Assembly: GCA_014874485.1 (NCBI GenBank) | Contig: JADBJK010000015.1 | Span: 1 to 48,181 of the forward strand | Reading direction: 5' to 3' | DNA from: Chloroflexota bacterium | GTDB taxonomy: Bacteria; Chloroflexota; Anaerolineae; DTLA01 | Length of the DNA: 48,181 bases | The notes under the pieces: generated by a model | Told to the model about the DNA's origin: nothing | The model's input: only the letters and a program-made list of their open reading frames with translations | Database searches by the model: none | Made by a program: the position numbers and the translations under genes | Part shown: piece by piece, positions 1 through 8,324 of the stretch | Numbering within the stretch: position 1 is the first letter of the stretch | How the letters are laid out: the number at the start of each line of letters is the position of its first letter

Positions 1-249
1 TTGCTTCGCTCGCAATGACAGCCCCACCTTGTCATTCTGAGCGGCGAAGCCGCGAAGAATCTCGCCAACCGAGTTGCTTCGCTCCGCTCGCAATGACAGG
101 TAGGCTGTCATGCACGTGCGACGCACCTCCAAGGTGCGTCGCACGTGGGGGTTGCTTCGCTCGCAATGACAGCCCCACCTTGTCATTCTGAGCGGCGAAG
201 CCGCGAAGAATCTCGCCAACCGAGTTGCTTCGCTCCGCTCGCAATGACA
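1..249. repeat. Direct repeat of TGTCAT-ended intergenic element
   Basis: A 98-base block at 1-98 recurs almost exactly at 152-249 (period 151). Inside each block is a 69-base element (30-98 and 181-249) that begins TGTCATTCTGAG and ends CGCAATGACA, so its ends form a short inverted repeat. The interior is GC-rich and self-complementary (GCGGCGAAGCCGC). The same element type recurs at about 5.3, 9.7, 13.1, 16.2-16.5 and 46.2 kb. Bases 250-350, up to the mfd stop codon, hold no gene that I can support. Confidence 0.85.
113..147. repeat. 35-bp hairpin repeat (family P1), copy 1
   Basis: Perfect inverted repeat with 16-base arms, CACGTGCGACGCACCT and its complement, around a 3-base loop. Other copies lie at 13122-13156 and 46334-46368, a degenerate one at 16535-16569, and half copies near 9800 and 16610. 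It lies between the two TGTCAT elements, as it usually does in this window. Confidence 0.85.
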
Positions 250-350
250 ATGTGGAGAAACCGCCAACCCGCGCGAACGAACACGAATGCCCCTTTGAAT
301 TCGTGCAGATTCGTGCGATTTGTGGATGGAACCTTCGCAGTTGCGCGGGG

Positions 351-3300
351 CTACCGCGAGGGCGAGGGCCTCGTTTCCGTGCGCGGCAGCGCGGCGAACA
401 CCGCATTCAGCGCCACCAGCGTCCGCTCCAGCGTGTCCCGCCAGGCGTCGTCCAGCGCGACCCACACCTGGCCGCGCCCCAGCCGCGCCCTGGGCGGCAG
501 TTCCCGCTTCAGTTCGGCCTCGGGCGCTTCGTACAGCCACCCCGCGCGCACCACGATCTGCTCGGCCTCCTGCCCGATGGTGCGCACGTCGCAGCGCGTC
601 GCCAGCGCCTTGACCCGCATCAGGTACAGCAGGTTCCGCGCCTCTGGCGGCATGGGGCCGAATCGGTCCTCCATCTCCTGTGCCAGGCGGTCCAGGTCTT
701 CCAGCGGCCCCGCGCCCGCGAATCGGCGGTACAACTGCAGGCGCATCGCCTCGTCTGGGATGTACGACTCGGGCAGGTACGCCGCCATGGGCAGGTTCAA
801 CTGCGTGGCCGACTGGAGCGGCCGCACGTACAGCGCCGTCTCGTCCAGCACCCGCGGGGGGCTTTCGCCCTTCAGTTCGCGCACGGCCTGGGCCAGCAGG
901 CGGCAGTACAGGTCAAACCCCACGGCGCTGATGTGCCCGTGCTGGCGCGCGCCGAGCAACTCGCCCGCGCCGCGAATCTCCAAGTCGCGCATGGCGATGC
1001 GGAACCCCGCCCCCAGTTCGCTGGCCTCCATGATGGTGTCCAGGCGCTTGCGGGCGATGGCGCTCAGCGGCTGGTGGCGCGGGTACAGCAGGTACGCGTA
1101 GGCCCGCTGGGTGCTGCGCCCCACGCGCCCGCGCAACTGGTACAACTGCGCCAGGCCGAATCGGTCTGCGCGGTTGATGATGATGGTGTTGGCGTTGGGG
1201 ATGTCCAGCCCGCTCTCTATGATGGACGTGCACACCAGGACGTCCAACTTGCCCGCGGCGAAGTCCAGCATCACCCGCTCCAGGTCGGCCTCGGGCATCT
1301 GGCCGTGCCCCACGCCCACCGTCGCCTCGGGCACCAGGCGCGCCACCCGCTGGGCGACCTGGTGGATGCCCTGCACGCGGTTGTGGACGAAGTACACCTG
1401 GCCGCCGCGGTTCAGTTCGCGCAGGATGGCGCGCCGAATCAGCGCCTCGTCGTACTCGCCGACGTAGGTCTTGATGGGCAGGCGGTCTTCGGGCGGCGTG
1501 TCAATGGTGCTCATGTCGCGCGCGCCCGTCAGCGACATGTACAGCGTGCGCGGGATGGGCGTCGCGGTGAGGGTGAGCACATCCACCTCGCGCCGCTTCT
1601 GCTTCAGCCACTCCTTGTGCGCCACGCCAAACCGCTGCTCCTCGTCCACGATGAGCAAGCCCAGGTCCTTGAACTGCACGTCCTTCTGCAACAGGCGGTG
1701 CGTGCCGATGATGATGTCCACGCGGCCCGTCGCCAGCCGCTCAAGGACTTGCTGCTGCTCCCGCTTGCTGCGGAAGCGCGACAGCATCTCCACCTCCACG
1801 GGGAAGGGCCGCATCCGCTCGCGGAAGGTTTCGTAGTGCTGCTGCGCCAGCACGGTGGTGGGCACCAGCACCGCCACCTGCTTGCCGTCCATCACGGCCT
1901 TGAACGCCGCCCGCAGCGCCACCTCGGTCTTGCCGTAGCCCACGTCGCCACAGATGAGGCGGTCCATGGGGTAGGGCCGCTCCATGTCGGCCTTGACGGC
2001 GCGCACCGCGTTCAGTTGGTCCTCGGTCTCCACGTAGGGGAACGCCGCCTCCAAATCGGCCTGCCACGGCGTGTCGGGCGAGAAGGCGTGCCCCGACACC
2101 ACCTCCCGCGCCGAGTACAGTTCCAGCAACTCCTTGGCGATGTTGGTAACCGCGCGCTTGGCCCTGGCCTTGACCAGCGTCCAGTCGGCGGTTCCCAGGC
2201 GGCTCAACGGCGGCGGCTTGTCCGTGGCGCCCACGTAGCGGCTGAGGCGGTCGGCCTGGTCAATGGGCACGTACAGTTTATCGGCCCCCTGGAAGTCCAC
2301 CTGCAGGTACTCGCGCTCGGCCCCCTCAACGGTCAGGCGCACCAGGCCCCGGAACACGCCGATGCCCTGCTCCACGTGCACCACGTAGTCGCCCGGCTTC
2401 ACGTCGGCGAAGAAGGCTTCGGGGCCGGGTGCGCGGCGCGGGCGCGGTCGGCGAGGCTCGGGCTTGGCCCAGCCGAACAGTTCGGTGTCGGTGAGGAGCA
2501 GCGCCTCGGCGGGGCCATCGGGCAACACCCGCAGCGTCCATCCGCCCTCCAGCATCCCCTGCACCAGCGTAACGGCGGACTCCGGCGGCGCGGACACGTC
2601 CTCACGCAATGCCGCGTCCAGTCGGTACGGCTCCAGCAGCGAGTGCAGGCGGTGGGCCTGGCGCGACACCACGACCACCTTGCACTCGTCGCCCGCCGCT
2701 TCGGCCACGCCGTCCAGCGCCGTGCGCAGTTGCCCGCCGTAGTGCGTCGCCGGGCCGAAGAGCGCGCCCACGGCGTGCGGCTCGTCGGCGTCGCCGGGGG
2801 GCCACCCAAGCCCGATGCGCGCGAACCCGCCCACCTGTGCCCGAATCTCCGCCCAGGTGAAGTAGGGCCGCGCCACGCCGCCGGCGGGCAAGTCGCCGCC
2901 CGCCTCCAACTGCTCCCGCAGGGCCTCGGCCTGCTCCTCGCCTTCCACGGCGGTGGCCTCAATCTCCTGCCAGTCCTCGGCCATCACCAGGGCATCGGGC
3001 GGCAGGTAGTGCAGCAGGCTGGCCGGCGCGGTGTAGGCAAACGGCAGGTAGAACTCTACCCCACGGAATCGCGCGCCCTCGGCCAGGTGGGATAACTCGG
3101 CCTGAATCTCCTCCAGCGCCGCCCCGTGGCAGTTGGAAAAGTCCCACGCCAGGCGCGACGGGGCCAAGCGCGCGGGGTCGGGCAACACCTCGCTGGCCGG
3201 GACCACCCGCACATGCTCCACGCGCTCCAGCGAGCGCTGCGTCGCGGGGTCGTACAGGCGCAGCGAGTCAATCTCGTCGCCCCAGAACTCCAGCCGCGCC

Positions 3301-3917
3301 GGATAGGGAACCTGCGGCGGGAACACGTCCACGATGCCGCCTCGCGCACCGAAGGTCCCCGGCGTGTCCACCACCGACGCAGGCTCGTAGCCCGCCTCCA
3401 CGAGGAACTGCGCCAGGGCGGTCGGAGAGATGCGCAGGCCCGCGCGAAGGACGCGGTCGTGGGTGCGGAACTCCCGCGGGGGAATCGTCTTGGATTGCAG
3501 CGCCCGCACCGAGGCGACGACAACCGGCGCCGACTCCGCGCCCTGCCGCAGCGCCAGGCTGGGCGGCGGGACCAGCGACTCCAGCGCCGCCAGCCGCTCC
3601 CGCAGCGTGTCCAGCGACCACGGGACGCGCTCGTAGGGCAGCGGGTCTGGTTCGGCGAAGACGCGCACCGCCGCGTGGTTCCCCAGGTACACGCGCACCT
3701 GCTCGGCCAGGGCACGCGCCCGGTCGGCCCGCGGCGCAAGGAGCAGCACGGGCCGCCGCGCGCTCCGGCACACCGCCGCAGCGAAAAAAGCGCGGGCCGC
3801 CGAGGTCAGGCCCGCGTGGAGGACCGCACCGGCCGCGGCCTCGCCCGTAACCTGGTGGAGAAAATCCTCAAAGGCCCGCTGCCGTTCCAGGAGCGGCAAA
3901 AGCCCCGACAGGTTCAT
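351..3917 (-). CDS. mfd: Transcription-repair coupling factor Mfd
   Basis: Superfamily 2 ATPase that removes RNA polymerase stalled at DNA lesions and recruits UvrA for nucleotide excision repair. The 1188 residues match the usual full length. An N-terminal UvrB-like region comes first, then the CarD-like RNA-polymerase-interaction domain near residues 500-560 ([14 protein letters not shown]). The motor carries Walker [10 protein letters not shown] near 656-664, the DEEQ box near 757, and the motif [10 protein letters not shown]. The C-terminal TRCF domain is present. The ATG lies one base after the pth stop codon (TGA at 3919-3921), so the two genes are probably translationally coupled. Identification is secure. 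Confidence 0.97.
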   Translation of the reverse strand: MNLSGLLPLLERQRAFEDFLHQVTGEAAAGAVLHAGLTSAARAFFAAAVCRSARRPVLLLAPRADRARALAEQVRVYLGNHAAVRVFAEPDPLPYERVPWSLDTLRERLAALESLVPPPSLALRQGAESAPVVVASVRALQSKTIPPREFRTHDRVLRAGLRISPTALAQFLVEAGYEPASVVDTPGTFGARGGIVDVFPPQVPYPARLEFWGDEIDSLRLYDPATQRSLERVEHVRVVPASEVLPDPARLAPSRLAWDFSNCHGAALEEIQAELSHLAEGARFRGVEFYLPFAYTAPASLLHYLPPDALVMAEDWQEIEATAVEGEEQAEALREQLEAGGDLPAGGVARPYFTWAEIRAQVGGFARIGLGWPPGDADEPHAVGALFGPATHYGGQLRTALDGVAEAAGDECKVVVVSRQAHRLHSLLEPYRLDAALREDVSAPPESAVTLVQGMLEGGWTLRVLPDGPAEALLLTDTELFGWAKPEPRRPRPRRAPGPEAFFADVKPGDYVVHVEQGIGVFRGLVRLTVEGAEREYLQVDFQGADKLYVPIDQADRLSRYVGATDKPPPLSRLGTADWTLVKARAKRAVTNIAKELLELYSAREVVSGHAFSPDTPWQADLEAAFPYVETEDQLNAVRAVKADMERPYPMDRLICGDVGYGKTEVALRAAFKAVMDGKQVAVLVPTTVLAQQHYETFRERMRPFPVEVEMLSRFRSKREQQQVLERLATGRVDIIIGTHRLLQKDVQFKDLGLLIVDEEQRFGVAHKEWLKQKRREVDVLTLTATPIPRTLYMSLTGARDMSTIDTPPEDRLPIKTYVGEYDEALIRRAILRELNRGGQVYFVHNRVQGIHQVAQRVARLVPEATVGVGHGQMPEADLERVMLDFAAGKLDVLVCTSIIESGLDIPNANTIIINRADRFGLAQLYQLRGRVGRSTQRAYAYLLYPRHQPLSAIARKRLDTIMEASELGAGFRIAMRDLEIRGAGELLGARQHGHISAVGFDLYCRLLAQAVRELKGESPPRVLDETALYVRPLQSATQLNLPMAAYLPESYIPDEAMRLQLYRRFAGAGPLEDLDRLAQEMEDRFGPMPPEARNLLYLMRVKALATRCDVRTIGQEAEQIVVRAGWLYEAPEAELKRELPPRARLGRGQVWVALDDAWRDTLERTLVALNAVFAALPRTETRPSPSR

Positions 3918-3918
3918 G

Positions 3919-4500
3919 TCAATCCCCGTTGAAGCGGTTCATCGCCGCTGCCAGCCCGTCGGCGAGGAAGCATTCCACGGCGTCGGCCGCCCGCTCCTGT
4001 GCAGTGTCCATGACGGCCCACTCGTCGGCGGTGAAGTCCTCCAGCACGTAGCGGTACGGCTCGCCGTAGGCCGGTCTGCCGATGCCCACGCGCAGGCGCG
4101 CGAAATTCTGCGTGCGCAGGTGCTCAATGATGGACGCCAGCCCCTTGTGGCCGCCTGCCCCGCCCGCCGGCCGCAGGCGAATCTTGCCCAGCGGCAGGTC
4201 CAGGTCATCGTACACGACGAGGAGGTTCTTGAGAGGGTCCACGTGATACCAGTGGACGAGGGCGGCCACCGACCCGCCGCTGAGGTTCATGAAGGTCTGC
4301 GGCTTGGCCAGCACCACGGGCACGCCGGCCAAGGTTACGCGGCAGGCCAGCGCCTTGCCCGGATGATTGGCGAAGGTGCCCCCCGCGCGGGCCGCCAGCC
4401 GATCCACAACCTGAAAGCCCACGTTATGCCGATTCTTGGCATAGCGTGGGCCTGGATTTCCCAACCCGACGATGAGAACCACCCGTCGCTCAGATGCCAT
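3919..4500 (-). CDS. pth: Peptidyl-tRNA hydrolase
   Basis: Cleaves peptidyl-tRNA released from stalled ribosomes, recycling tRNA in the cytoplasm. The 193-residue product opens with GLGNPGPRYAKNRHNVGF, holding the conserved Asn and the catalytic His. It continues with KPQTFMNLSGGSV and the VYDDLDLPLGKIRLR block with the conserved Asp. I chose the ATG at 4500 because the protein then begins MASERRVVLIVGLGNPG, as family members do. The longer open frame upstream adds only low-complexity sequence. It sits directly upstream of mfd with a one-base gap, a pairing common in bacteria. Confidence 0.96.
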   Translation of the reverse strand: MASERRVVLIVGLGNPGPRYAKNRHNVGFQVVDRLAARAGGTFANHPGKALACRVTLAGVPVVLAKPQTFMNLSGGSVAALVHWYHVDPLKNLLVVYDDLDLPLGKIRLRPAGGAGGHKGLASIIEHLRTQNFARLRVGIGRPAYGEPYRYVLEDFTADEWAVMDTAQERAADAVECFLADGLAAAMNRFNGD

Positions 4501-4568
4501 ATCGTCGCGCTTTCGCCCCGAACCGCTCACGAGCCGATGCCAAAGCGTAGCCAGGCGCACGTGCGGCC

Positions 4569-5252
4569 TCAACGCTCCGCGATGAGCCGGTACAACTGCC
4601 GCACCAGCGCCAGGAATCCCACCAGCAGGAACAGCCCCAGCGCCACACCCGCGCCCCAGCACATGGACGAAACCAGGCGGTTGAGGCTGAACGATGCACT
4701 GGGTGCAGGCGTGGGCTGCGTGTTGGGGACGGGCGTCGGCGGCTCCGGCGTAACCACCACAGGCACCTCAATCACGATGGTGGGCGTGGGAGGAAGGGGC
4801 GTGGAAGTCTTCGTCGGCGTGGGGGTCGCCGCAGGCGTGGGCGTCTCTGTGGGCATGGCGTTGGCGACCGTGATCTGCCGCACGATGTCCTCGTCAAAGT
4901 TGCCGTCGCGCCGCACCACCCGCAGCCGCAGCGAATAGGTCCCGTCGGGGACGAGGCCCTGGGTGTGCCAGGTCTCCAGCAGCCCGTTCTGCACGGGCGT
5001 CGTGTGGGTTGCGCCGATGAGAATCCACTGGTCATCGCGGGGGTTTGTGCCAGGCGCGTACTCCACCTTGTAGAACGAAAACTCGGGGTGCATGGCCGTC
5101 CCGCTGATGAGCACGCTTCCGCGCACCGTTACAGGCCCGCGCGGCGACGAAATCACCGCCTGCCCGCCCTGCGCCAGCGGCCCCGCAGCGACCGTGGACA
5201 CCAGGACAGCAACCAATGTCAATGAAGCAGCAACCACGAGCACTCGTTTCAT
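4569..5252 (-). CDS. Exported protein with Thr/Pro linker and C-terminal membrane anchor
   Basis: Unrecognised 227-residue surface protein. An N-terminal signal peptide (MKRVLVVAASLTLVAVLVSTVAAG) precedes a compact beta-rich domain at about 30-130, with phrases such as VRGSVLISGTA and LRLRVVRRDG typical of Ig-like or FlgD-like folds. Residues 133-195 are a Thr/Pro-rich linker (TPTPAATPTPTKTSTP) of the kind that spans the wall in Chloroflexota exported proteins. A hydrophobic helix (about 200-220) and a short basic tail end the protein, suggesting membrane anchoring with the domain outside. It is co-oriented with pth-mfd, 68 bases upstream of pth. The function is not predictable. Confidence 0.8.
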   Translation of the reverse strand: MKRVLVVAASLTLVAVLVSTVAAGPLAQGGQAVISSPRGPVTVRGSVLISGTAMHPEFSFYKVEYAPGTNPRDDQWILIGATHTTPVQNGLLETWHTQGLVPDGTYSLRLRVVRRDGNFDEDIVRQITVANAMPTETPTPAATPTPTKTSTPLPPTPTIVIEVPVVVTPEPPTPVPNTQPTPAPSASFSLNRLVSSMCWGAGVALGLFLLVGFLALVRQLYRLIAER

Positions 5253-5331
5253 CTACCCAGCATCTCTCCTGAACTGTAACCGGCTGCAGCGATTGCTTCG
5301 GGCGCTCCTGCCTCGCGATGACACTGCTATC

Positions 5332-5411
5332 TGTCATTGCGAGCCGCCAAAGGCGGCGAAGCAATCTCCCGCATCAACGATTGCTTCGGGCCTTCCCCGC
5401 CCTCGCATGAC
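5332..5411. repeat. TGTCAT-ended intergenic element
   Basis: One copy of the window-wide element, starting TGTCATTGCGAG and ending GCATGACG, with a GCCGCCAAAGGCGGC hairpin inside. A second, partial GATTGCTTCGGG unit precedes it at about 5291. It fills most of the 177-base gap between two minus-strand genes. Confidence 0.75.
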
Positions 5412-5429
5412 GGTTAGCAACAGCCCCTG

Positions 5430-5786
5430 TCAAGACCCAGGCGTGCCCTCCGGCGTCAACGTCGGCGCAGGCTCTCCGCCCATTCCGGACTCCTGAATCA
5501 GCAGGACGCCGAGGCGGTAGCGCAAATCAGGCACGTAGGAGTGCCCTGCCACGTACACGCCGACACCCAGGACGATCCCCAGCACAATGGAAAGCGCCAG
5601 CAATCCCACCCGTCCCCGCAACGTGGGCGGCCGCCCGCACTGGGGGCAGATGTGCACCCCCCTGGGCACGCGCGCCCCGCATATCCGACACCGCACCATC
5701 GCCACCCGCCCGCGCAAGACCGCGCCGCAATTCGGGCAGATGGCATTGTCCCGCGAGACCTTGGTTCCGCATTCCGGGCACTTCAT
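5430..5786 (-). CDS. Double zinc-ribbon membrane protein
   Basis: A 118-residue protein with two CxxC-CxxC zinc ribbons. The first is MKCPECGTKV...CPNCG (residues 3-20) and the second is CRICGARV...CPQCG (about 33-51). A single hydrophobic helix (LLALSIVLGIVLGVGVYVAG, about 63-82) and a short Pro/Thr-rich tail follow. Small proteins of this layout are common in Chloroflexota and Gram-positive bacteria, but their role is generally unknown. It lies 17 bases downstream of rseP on the same strand and is probably co-transcribed with it. The zinc ribbons would face the cytoplasm if the N-terminus is inside. Confidence 0.8.
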   Translation of the reverse strand: MKCPECGTKVSRDNAICPNCGAVLRGRVAMVRCRICGARVPRGVHICPQCGRPPTLRGRVGLLALSIVLGIVLGVGVYVAGHSYVPDLRYRLGVLLIQESGMGGEPAPTLTPEGTPGS

Positions 5787-5803
5787 GCGCCGATTCTCAG
5801 CCC

Positions 5804-6892
5804 CTAGAATGGATTGGGAATCTGGAACTGCGGCACCGGCGATACGATGTCCTGGTACGTGATGAGGATCATCACCAGCACCAGCATCACCAGGCCGATC
5901 CAGTGGACGAAGCCTTCCTTGCGCGGGTCCACCCGCTTGCCGCGAACCGCCTCAATGACGATGAACAGGATGCGCCCGCCGTCCAGCGCCGGCAGTGGCA
6001 GCAGGTTGGTCAGCCCCAGCGCCACGCCCAGCACGCCGATGAGCCGCAGGATGGGAAACCACCACCCGGTCTGCGCCGTCTGCGTGGCGGCCGACCCCGT
6101 GATCTGGAAGATGCCCACCGGTCCCACGGGCCGGGCCAGGCTCGGATCCAGCCCCTGGCGCAGCAGGAGCGCCGGCAGGCTCAACGTGAAGGCCAGCGTG
6201 CTCGCCACCTCGCGGGCGCCCAGGTACAGCGCCTCCAGCGGCGGCGAGTACTTCAGCGCGATGCGCGTCGTCTCTTCGGTGATGCCCACCCCCAGAGCGC
6301 CCTGGTACGGCGGGATGGGTATCCGGGGCACCACGCGCACCTGCACGTAGCCCACGCCCCGGCGGATGGTCAGCACGACCTCCTGCCCGGCCTTTTGGCT
6401 CACGTAGCGCGAGAAACTGGCCGCGCTGTCCACCTCTATGCCGTCCATCTGGATGATGACGTCGCCCGCCAGGATGCCCGCGGCCTGCGCCGGCGAGTCG
6501 CTCTCCACGCGCAGCACGACGGCATGCTTCGTCTCGGCCACCGTCGGCCAGCCGCTCATGTAGGCGAAGGCGAAGAACACCGCCGCCATGAGCAGGTTCA
6601 TCAGCGGCCCCGCCGCCAACACGGCCAGCCGCACGCGTTTGCTCTTGTCGGCGAACCCGCCTTCAACGCCCGGTTCGTTCTCGCCGGCCATACGGACAAA
6701 CGCGCCGAACGGGATGGCGTTGATGGTGTATTCCGTTTCGCCGCGCTTGGCCACCCGCACCAGCCTCGGCGGGAACCCAAGCCCGAACTCCTCAACCCGA
6801 ATCTTCGCCAGTTTTGCCGCGACGAAGTGGCCCAACTCGTGGGCGATCATCAGCGCGCTCAAAACCAGCAGTGGCACCACAAACGTCAGCAT
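5804..6892 (-). CDS. rseP: Site-2-type zinc metalloprotease RseP
   Basis: Intramembrane protease that cuts transmembrane anti-sigma factors or signal-peptide remnants within the membrane. The first membrane helix carries HELGH at residues 18-22, the HExxH zinc site. A PDZ domain follows at about 115-200 (GDVIIQMDGIEVDSA). The distal membrane motif NLLPLPALDGGRIL, which supplies the third zinc ligand (the Asp of LDG), lies near residue 305. At 362 residues it is the usual length for single-PDZ Gram-positive-type RseP. A consensus -10 box lies upstream at 6943-6948. No anti-sigma substrate gene is visible nearby. Confidence 0.95.
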   Translation of the reverse strand: MLTFVVPLLVLSALMIAHELGHFVAAKLAKIRVEEFGLGFPPRLVRVAKRGETEYTINAIPFGAFVRMAGENEPGVEGGFADKSKRVRLAVLAAGPLMNLLMAAVFFAFAYMSGWPTVAETKHAVVLRVESDSPAQAAGILAGDVIIQMDGIEVDSAASFSRYVSQKAGQEVVLTIRRGVGYVQVRVVPRIPIPPYQGALGVGITEETTRIALKYSPPLEALYLGAREVASTLAFTLSLPALLLRQGLDPSLARPVGPVGIFQITGSAATQTAQTGWWFPILRLIGVLGVALGLTNLLPLPALDGGRILFIVIEAVRGKRVDPRKEGFVHWIGLVMLVLVMILITYQDIVSPVPQFQIPNPF

Positions 6893-6942
6893 ACGTACCC
6901 TTTCCTGCGCACCGGCGCGAAGCCCGCGCGCGTCTGTGGCCT

Positions 6943-6971
6943 ATTATACGACTGGGATACCGCATGAGCAA
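6943..6971 (-). promoter_or_regulatory. Probable rseP promoter
   Basis: On the minus strand, a perfect TATAAT (6943-6948) is preceded at 17 bases by TTGCTC (6966-6971). It is about 50 bases upstream of the rseP start. The -10 is strong and the -35 matches only partly. Confidence 0.55.
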
Positions 6972-7086
6972 ATGCGGCGCGCCCCCACCCATGTACGGCC
7001 TCATCCACCGCAGCGCACGGCGAGAGCACGGGGGCAGTGCAATTCCCCCCACGCCCTTTGCGTCTGCGCGGTGGAGTCCGAGCGCC

Positions 7087-7905
7087 CTACGCCCGCAGGA
7101 TGGTCCCGAAACTCTCGTCGCCCAGGAGCGCGTCCCGCAGGCGGCCGGGAATCTCGCCCGAGAAGAAGTGCACGCGCACGTGCGGCTGCGACTCCACGAG
7201 CCGCGCCAGGGTCTCCACCTTCGCGAGCATCCCGCCCGTAACGTCCGTGCCGTGGGAGCCGCCGAGCCCGCCCGCGCCCTGCGCCAGCGTCGCCGGCGTG
7301 AGCACCGGAATCCGACGGCTGTCGGGATAGCGGATCGGGTCCGATTCGTACACACCGTCCACGATACCCGCCATGAGGATGCGGGCAGGCGGAATGCGCC
7401 GCGCCAGGTACAAGAAGATGTCCTCGGTGGAGATGATGGCCGTCCCCTGGCCGTCGTCAAACGCCACATCGCCGTACACCAGCGGCACAAGGTCATGCGC
7501 CAGCGCGGCCTCAATCGGCCCCGTCGCCATCTCCACCACCGCCCCCGCGCGCTTCCGCGCCGACGCCGAGGGCTGGAATGAGATGGCAGGCACGCCCGCT
7601 TCCAGACAGGCGTCCACAACCAGGCGATTCAGGCGGGCGGCCGCTGCGCTGGTCTCGGCCAGGCCGCGCCAGTCGTCCTGCCCCGCAAGGCCCGTGTGCA
7701 CGCCGTAGCGCCGCGCCGCGAAGTGCCCGAACGACCCGCTGCCGTGGCCCAGCACCACCCGCAGGCGCGGAGCCGCATCCAGCGCCGCCCGCACCTCCCG
7801 CGCCAGGCGGCGGATGACGTCCAGGCGCGGCGTGGCCTCTCGCGTCTTGTCCGTGATGAGCGAGCCGCCCAGTTTCACGAACACCGTCTCGCACTCCGCG
7901 CTCAT
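7087..7905 (-). CDS. Isopentenyl phosphate kinase
   Basis: Amino-acid-kinase-fold enzyme that phosphorylates isopentenyl phosphate to isopentenyl diphosphate, the last step of the archaeal mevalonate routes. The 272 residues start MSAECETVFVKLGGSLITDK, where K11 is in the phosphate-binding motif. They contain GHGSGSFGHF with H61 in the position of the catalytic His typical of this family, then GIVDGVYESDP and DVTGGMLAKVE. The ATG at 7905 overlaps the stop codon of the upstream gene as ATGA, so it is coupled to the aconitase-X small subunit. The related acetylglutamate and fosfomycin kinases lack the SFGH signature. The family is clear; the pathway rests on the neighbours. Confidence 0.9.
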   Translation of the reverse strand: MSAECETVFVKLGGSLITDKTREATPRLDVIRRLAREVRAALDAAPRLRVVLGHGSGSFGHFAARRYGVHTGLAGQDDWRGLAETSAAAARLNRLVVDACLEAGVPAISFQPSASARKRAGAVVEMATGPIEAALAHDLVPLVYGDVAFDDGQGTAIISTEDIFLYLARRIPPARILMAGIVDGVYESDPIRYPDSRRIPVLTPATLAQGAGGLGGSHGTDVTGGMLAKVETLARLVESQPHVRVHFFSGEIPGRLRDALLGDESFGTILRA

Positions 7906-8324
7906 TCCTTCTGCGCCCCCCGTCCCGCGCGGGCAACGCGGCGCACCGTAACCCACTCGCCGTCAATGGTAACCTCGTCGCCCGTGCGTATCTGCGTGAT
8001 GTCTATTCCGTCCACCATCGGGATGTTGGAGATGATGGCCCCGACGGCCACAATGGCCTCGCTGCTGGCGTTGATGATGCCCAGCGGAGCCAGCCCCTTA
8101 TACGCCAACCTGTACAGGACGTAGGAACCCACCGTGCTCCCCTTGCCCGTGGGGAACACGAGAATCTTGCCCGCCACCGATTGCCCTCGCAGGGGATGCC
8201 CCGCCTCCACCACGACGCCGGTCTCGGCATCCACGCCGCCGAGGAAGCCAATCGGCTCCGGCGAGACGAGCGCCTCGCCGTGGACCGTGCCCGCCTTGAT
8301 GACGCGCCCGCGCAATCTCAGCAC
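7902..8324 (-). CDS. Aconitase-X small (swivel) subunit, probable phosphomevalonate dehydratase
   Basis: DUF126-type swivel domain that pairs with the aconitase-X catalytic subunit. Motifs are VIKAGTVHGEALVSPEPIGF near the N-terminus and GKGSTVGSYVLYRL with the conserved active-site Ser region. I chose the GTG at 8324: an excellent GGAGGAGGGG precedes it at proper spacing, and it gives a normal 140-residue protein. The ATG at 8375 would overlap the large-subunit gene by 58 bases. With the GTG start the overlap with the large-subunit stop is 7 bases. In archaea, two-gene aconitase-X converts mevalonate 5-phosphate to trans-anhydromevalonate phosphate; the bacterial alternative is cis-3-hydroxyproline dehydration. 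Confidence 0.85.
   Translation of the reverse strand: MLRLRGRVIKAGTVHGEALVSPEPIGFLGGVDAETGVVVEAGHPLRGQSVAGKILVFPTGKGSTVGSYVLYRLAYKGLAPLGIINASSEAIVAVGAIISNIPMVDGIDITQIRTGDEVTIDGEWVTVRRVARAGRGAQKE

Noticed and set aside
1-249. CRISPR array suspected from regular repeats (also at 16.3 and 47.8 kb)
   Set aside because: The units are contiguous or share their interior; there are no unique spacers of constant length and no cas genes in the window.
225-3095. A 956-residue plus-strand open frame opposite mfd
   Set aside because: It is the shadow of mfd in GC-rich DNA: low-complexity His/Gln/Arg/Val composition, no ribosome site and no motifs.
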